Source of the DNA: Cellulomonas_A sp047229345
GTDB lineage: Bacteria > Actinomycetota > Actinomycetes > Actinomycetales > Cellulomonadaceae
Reading direction: 5' to 3'
Assembly (NCBI RefSeq): GCF_047229345.1
Contig: NZ_JBFTER010000010.1
Coordinates: 1-64,000 of the forward strand
Length of the DNA stretch: 64,000 nt
Below the pieces are notes generated by a model. That model did no database searches and was not told the DNA's origin. It saw nothing but the letters and a program-made list of their open reading frames with translations. Shown here piece after piece: positions 61,809 to 64,000 of the stretch. A program made the position numbers and the translations under genes. Position 1 is the first letter of the stretch. Each line of letters begins with the position of its first letter.

Positions 61809-62672
61809 GTGTTCGAGGGCTTCGCGGAGGACCGGGTCCCCGCCCGTGACGTGGACCTGCTCGTGCGTCACGGCGGGAGCGGCCCCGCGGTGCTGCTGCT
61901 GCACGGCCACCCGCGCACGTCCGCCACGTGGCACCGCGTCGCGCCCCTGCTCGTCGACCGCGGGTTCACGGTCGTGTGCCCGGACCTGCCCGGGTACGGG
62001 CGCTCCGGGAAGCCGCGTCCCGCGCCGGGGCACGAGCCGCACGCCAAGCGTGCGGTCGCGGAGCGGCTGCTCACGGTGATGCGGGCGCTCGGGCACGAGC
62101 GGTTCTGCGTCGCCGGGCACGACCGCGGCAGCTACTCCGCGCTGCGCCTCGCGCTGGACCACCCGGGCGTCGTGGACCGCGTCGCACTGCTCGACTGCCT
62201 GCCGATCAGCGAGCACCTCGCGCGCGCGGACGCCCGGTTCGCGACCGCCTGGTGGCACTGGTTCTTCTACGCCCAGCCCGAGCTCCCGGAGCGGGTGATC
62301 ACCGCGGACCCGGACGCCTGGTACCGCGGCGACCCCGAGGTCATGGGGCACGAGAACCACGCCGAGTGGCGCGCGGCGGTGCGGGACCCCGAGGTCGTGC
62401 GCGGCATGCTCGAGGACTACCGCGCCGGGCTCACGGTGGACCGGCGCGACGAGGAGGCCGACCGGGCCGCGCGGCGCGGGGTCGAGCCGCCGCTGCTCGT
62501 GCTGTGGTCGACGCGCGACGACCTCGAGCAGCTCTACGGGGACCCACTGGGGATCTGGCGGGACTGGGCGCGCGACGTCCGGGGTCACGGCATCGACTCG
62601 GGGCACCACGTGGCCGAGGAGGCGCCCGGCCCGCTGGCCGCGGCGCTCGCCGCGTTCTTCGGCGCCCGTTGA
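61809..62672 (+). CDS. Alpha/beta hydrolase (haloacetate dehalogenase-like)
   Basis: A 287-residue hydrolase with LLLHGHPRTSATWHRVAP (oxyanion His-Gly), the nucleophile elbow VAGHDRGSYSALRLALDHPG with catalytic Asp, and the catalytic His in DSGHHVAEEAP. The HDRG...ALDHP pattern is that of haloacetate/fluoroacetate dehalogenases, though the halide-binding residues cannot be confirmed. GTG start three bases after the VOC stop, so the two genes form an operon. The activity may be on other haloacids or esters. Confidence 0.88.
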   Translation: MFEGFAEDRVPARDVDLLVRHGGSGPAVLLLHGHPRTSATWHRVAPLLVDRGFTVVCPDLPGYGRSGKPRPAPGHEPHAKRAVAERLLTVMRALGHERFCVAGHDRGSYSALRLALDHPGVVDRVALLDCLPISEHLARADARFATAWWHWFFYAQPELPERVITADPDAWYRGDPEVMGHENHAEWRAAVRDPEVVRGMLEDYRAGLTVDRRDEEADRAARRGVEPPLLVLWSTRDDLEQLYGDPLGIWRDWARDVRGHGIDSGHHVAEEAPGPLAAALAAFFGAR

Positions 62673-62687
62673 ACCGACGCGGGATCC

Positions 62688-62717
62688 TTGACGTGCAGGT
62701 ATTTACCTGCATAACGT
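62688..62717 (+). promoter_or_regulatory. Promoter with operator palindrome filling the spacer (ArsR-SRPBCC gene)
   Basis: TTGACG (62688-62693), an 18-bp spacer that is exactly the palindrome TGCAGGTA-TT-TACCTGCA (62694-62711), then TAACGT (62712-62717) and GTG five bases later. A repressor bound there must block RNA polymerase, so autoregulation is strongly suggested. The mRNA would be leaderless. Confidence 0.85.
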
Positions 62718-62722
62718 GAATC

Positions 62723-63496
62723 GTGACCGACGACGGGGACGACGTGTTCAAGGCGCTCGCCGACCGCACCCGCCGCCTGCTGCTCGACCGGCTGCACGAG
62801 CGGAACGGTCAGACCCTCGGCGAGCTCGCCGACGGCACCGGGATGGCGCGGCAGTCCGTGACGCAGCACCTCGACCTGCTCGAGGCCGCGAACCTCGTCA
62901 GCACCGTGCGGCAGGGCAGGACCCGGCTGCACTACCTCAACCCGGTCCCCCTCCACGAGCTCCAGGAGCGGTGGATCGACAAGTTCGAGCGCCCGCGCCT
63001 GCGGGCCCTCAGCGACCTACGACGACGAGCGGAGGACGCCATGGCCGAGACGCCGGCGTTCGTGTACGTGACCTACATCGACGCGACCCCGGAGCGGGTC
63101 TGGGAGGCGCTCACCGACGCCGACCTGACCGCGCGGTACTGGGGCCACAGCAACGTGTCCGACTGGCAGGTCGGCTCGGGCTGGGAGCACCGGCGCACCG
63201 ACGGCAGCGGGACCGCCGACGTCGTCGGCACGGTGCTCGAGAGCGAGCCCCCGCACCGGCTCGTGACGACGTGGGCGCTGCCGGGCGCGGACCTCGTCGA
63301 GGGCTCCTCGCGCGTCACGTTCGACGTCGCGCGCTACGGCACGATCACCCGGCTCACGGTCACGCACGTCGACCTGACCGAGGAGGACCGCCGCGAGGCG
63401 GCGTCCGGCTGGGCCGCGGTGCTGTCCAACCTCAAGACGTTCGTCGAGACCGGGCGGACGCTCTCCGAGGTGCCGTGGGCGCGGGACCGCACGTGA
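62723..63496 (+). CDS. ArsR-type repressor fused to SRPBCC (AHSA1-like) domain
   Basis: A 257-residue fusion. Residues ~1-105 form an ArsR-type winged helix (VFKALADRTRRLLLDRLHE, GMARQSVTQHLDLLEAANLV, RQGRTRLHYLNPVPL); residues ~112-250 form an SRPBCC/START-like domain (AFVYVTYIDATPERVWEALTDADLTARYW to FVETGRTLSEV), which usually holds a hydrophobic ligand. The fusion suggests direct ligand control of DNA binding. An internal ATG near 63040 could give the SRPBCC domain alone. The stop overlaps the GH16 start (GTGA). The promoter palindrome supports autorepression. Confidence 0.9.
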   Translation: MTDDGDDVFKALADRTRRLLLDRLHERNGQTLGELADGTGMARQSVTQHLDLLEAANLVSTVRQGRTRLHYLNPVPLHELQERWIDKFERPRLRALSDLRRRAEDAMAETPAFVYVTYIDATPERVWEALTDADLTARYWGHSNVSDWQVGSGWEHRRTDGSGTADVVGTVLESEPPHRLVTTWALPGADLVEGSSRVTFDVARYGTITRLTVTHVDLTEEDRREAASGWAAVLSNLKTFVETGRTLSEVPWARDRT

Positions 63497-64000
63497 GCCC
63501 GGGGCCCGCACGCGGCGGCCCGCCCGACCGCGACGGCTACGAGCTCGAGTTCGAGGACACCTTCGAGGGCCCCGACCTCGACCCCGCCCGGTGGGTCCCG
63601 CACTACCTCCCGCAGTGGAGCTCGCGCGCGGCGTCGGCCGCCCGGTACGCGCTCGGGGACGGCACCCTGCGGCTCCGGGTCGAGGAGGACCAGCCGCCGT
63701 GGTGCCCCGACCTCGACGGGCAGCTACGCGTGTCCTCGCTCCAGACGGGGGTGCTCTCGGGCCCCGTCGGCAGCCGCGTCGGGCAGCACCGGTTCCACCC
63801 CGACGCGGTCGTGCGGGAGGCGCAGGAGGAGCAGCGGCTCTGGACCCCGCAGTACGGCTGGGTCGAGATGCGCGCCCGTGCGACCGACGACCCCGCGGCG
63901 ATGGTCGCGCTGTGGATGATCGGCGTCGAGGACTCCCCCGAGCGCTCGGCGGAGATCTGCGTCGCGGAGATCTTCGGCCGGGACGTCCGCCCCGACCGGG
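63493..64000 (+). CDS. GH16-like glycoside hydrolase, N-terminal part only
   Basis: The first 169 codons of a protein resembling GH16 beta-glucanase/laminarinase domains: YELEFEDTFEGPDLDPARWVPHY, GDGTLRLRVEED, GWVEMRARATDDPAAMVALWMIG, and EICVAEIFG at the position of the catalytic E-I-D-x-x-E (the pattern here is changed, with Glu-Ile-Cys and then Glu). No signal peptide is seen, unlike the other CAZymes in the window. GTG overlaps the regulator stop, so the regulator and this enzyme are coupled. The rest lies outside the window; activity is not proven. Confidence 0.75.
   Translation, partial: MSPGPARGGPPDRDGYELEFEDTFEGPDLDPARWVPHYLPQWSSRAASAARYALGDGTLRLRVEEDQPPWCPDLDGQLRVSSLQTGVLSGPVGSRVGQHRFHPDAVVREAQEEQRLWTPQYGWVEMRARATDDPAAMVALWMIGVEDSPERSAEICVAEIFGRDVRPDR

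Overview
The window is about 75% GC, compact and rich in GTG starts, with gene families typical of Actinobacteria (DUF3039, DUF2017-clpS-murI-rph-rdgB, a mycobacterial-type leaderless start pattern). Secreted enzymes against plant and fungal walls (GH81, PL3, CE3-CBM2, GH10, the start of a GH16) joined to binding modules by Pro/Thr linkers point to Cellulomonas or a close relative. This is an inference from gene content; no rRNA is present.

Layout. 1-5 kb: a truncated dynamin-like GTPase, tRNA-Arg, an alpha/beta hydrolase, a PAP2 phosphatase, orn and tRNA-His. 5-10 kb: an ATP-grasp protein and a compatible-solute ABC importer (divergent ATPase, two permeases, and a substrate-binding lipoprotein whose two halves are in swapped order). 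10-17 kb: flavin disulfide oxidoreductase, tRNA-Lys, GroES-like protein, Bcp, tRNA-Leu, a large GH81 beta-1,3-glucanase and thioredoxin. 17-26 kb: ABC-F protein and the conserved actinobacterial block rdgB-rph-MBL phosphodiesterase-murI-DUF2017-clpS, with pncB divergent. 26-31 kb: helicase/DUF3039 pair, PadR/HAAS pair, LLM oxidoreductase. 31-39 kb: PL3 pectate lyase, DUF2236, PfkB kinase, pgi, DUF2277, cold-shock protein, CE3-CBM2 esterase. 39-48 kb: guanidine-III riboswitch with an SMR exporter, GGDEF-EAL protein, DoxX-like protein, proline iminopeptidase, amidohydrolase, luxS-mtnN, GIN-domain lipoprotein. 48-56 kb: RibD-like reductase, ECF42 sigma factor with its DGPF partner, MFS exporter, GH10 xylanase, second MFS. 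55-64 kb: OmpR-type two-component system divergent from a LolA-like/ABC exporter operon, EEP hydrolase, VOC protein, dehalogenase-like hydrolase, an ArsR-SRPBCC fusion regulator and a GH16 gene cut by the window end.

Regulation is unusually readable. At least 18 genes have a TAnnnT hexamer 5 to 8 nt before the start codon, implying leaderless mRNAs, and this fixes many starts. Two regulators (PadR type, ArsR type) have a perfect palindrome inside the -35/-10 spacer of their own promoter. GH81 and PL3 share a TGAGA-N4-TCTCA operator-like site. Three loci, including the promoter region beside the two-component system, carry TCAG direct repeats at about 11-bp period. Many neighbours overlap by 4 nt (ATGA or GTGA), suggesting translational coupling.

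No CRISPR array, insertion sequence, prophage or integrase was seen. The accessory flavour comes from short GC-rich tandem repeats between and inside genes, and from the carbohydrate-active enzymes scattered among housekeeping genes.
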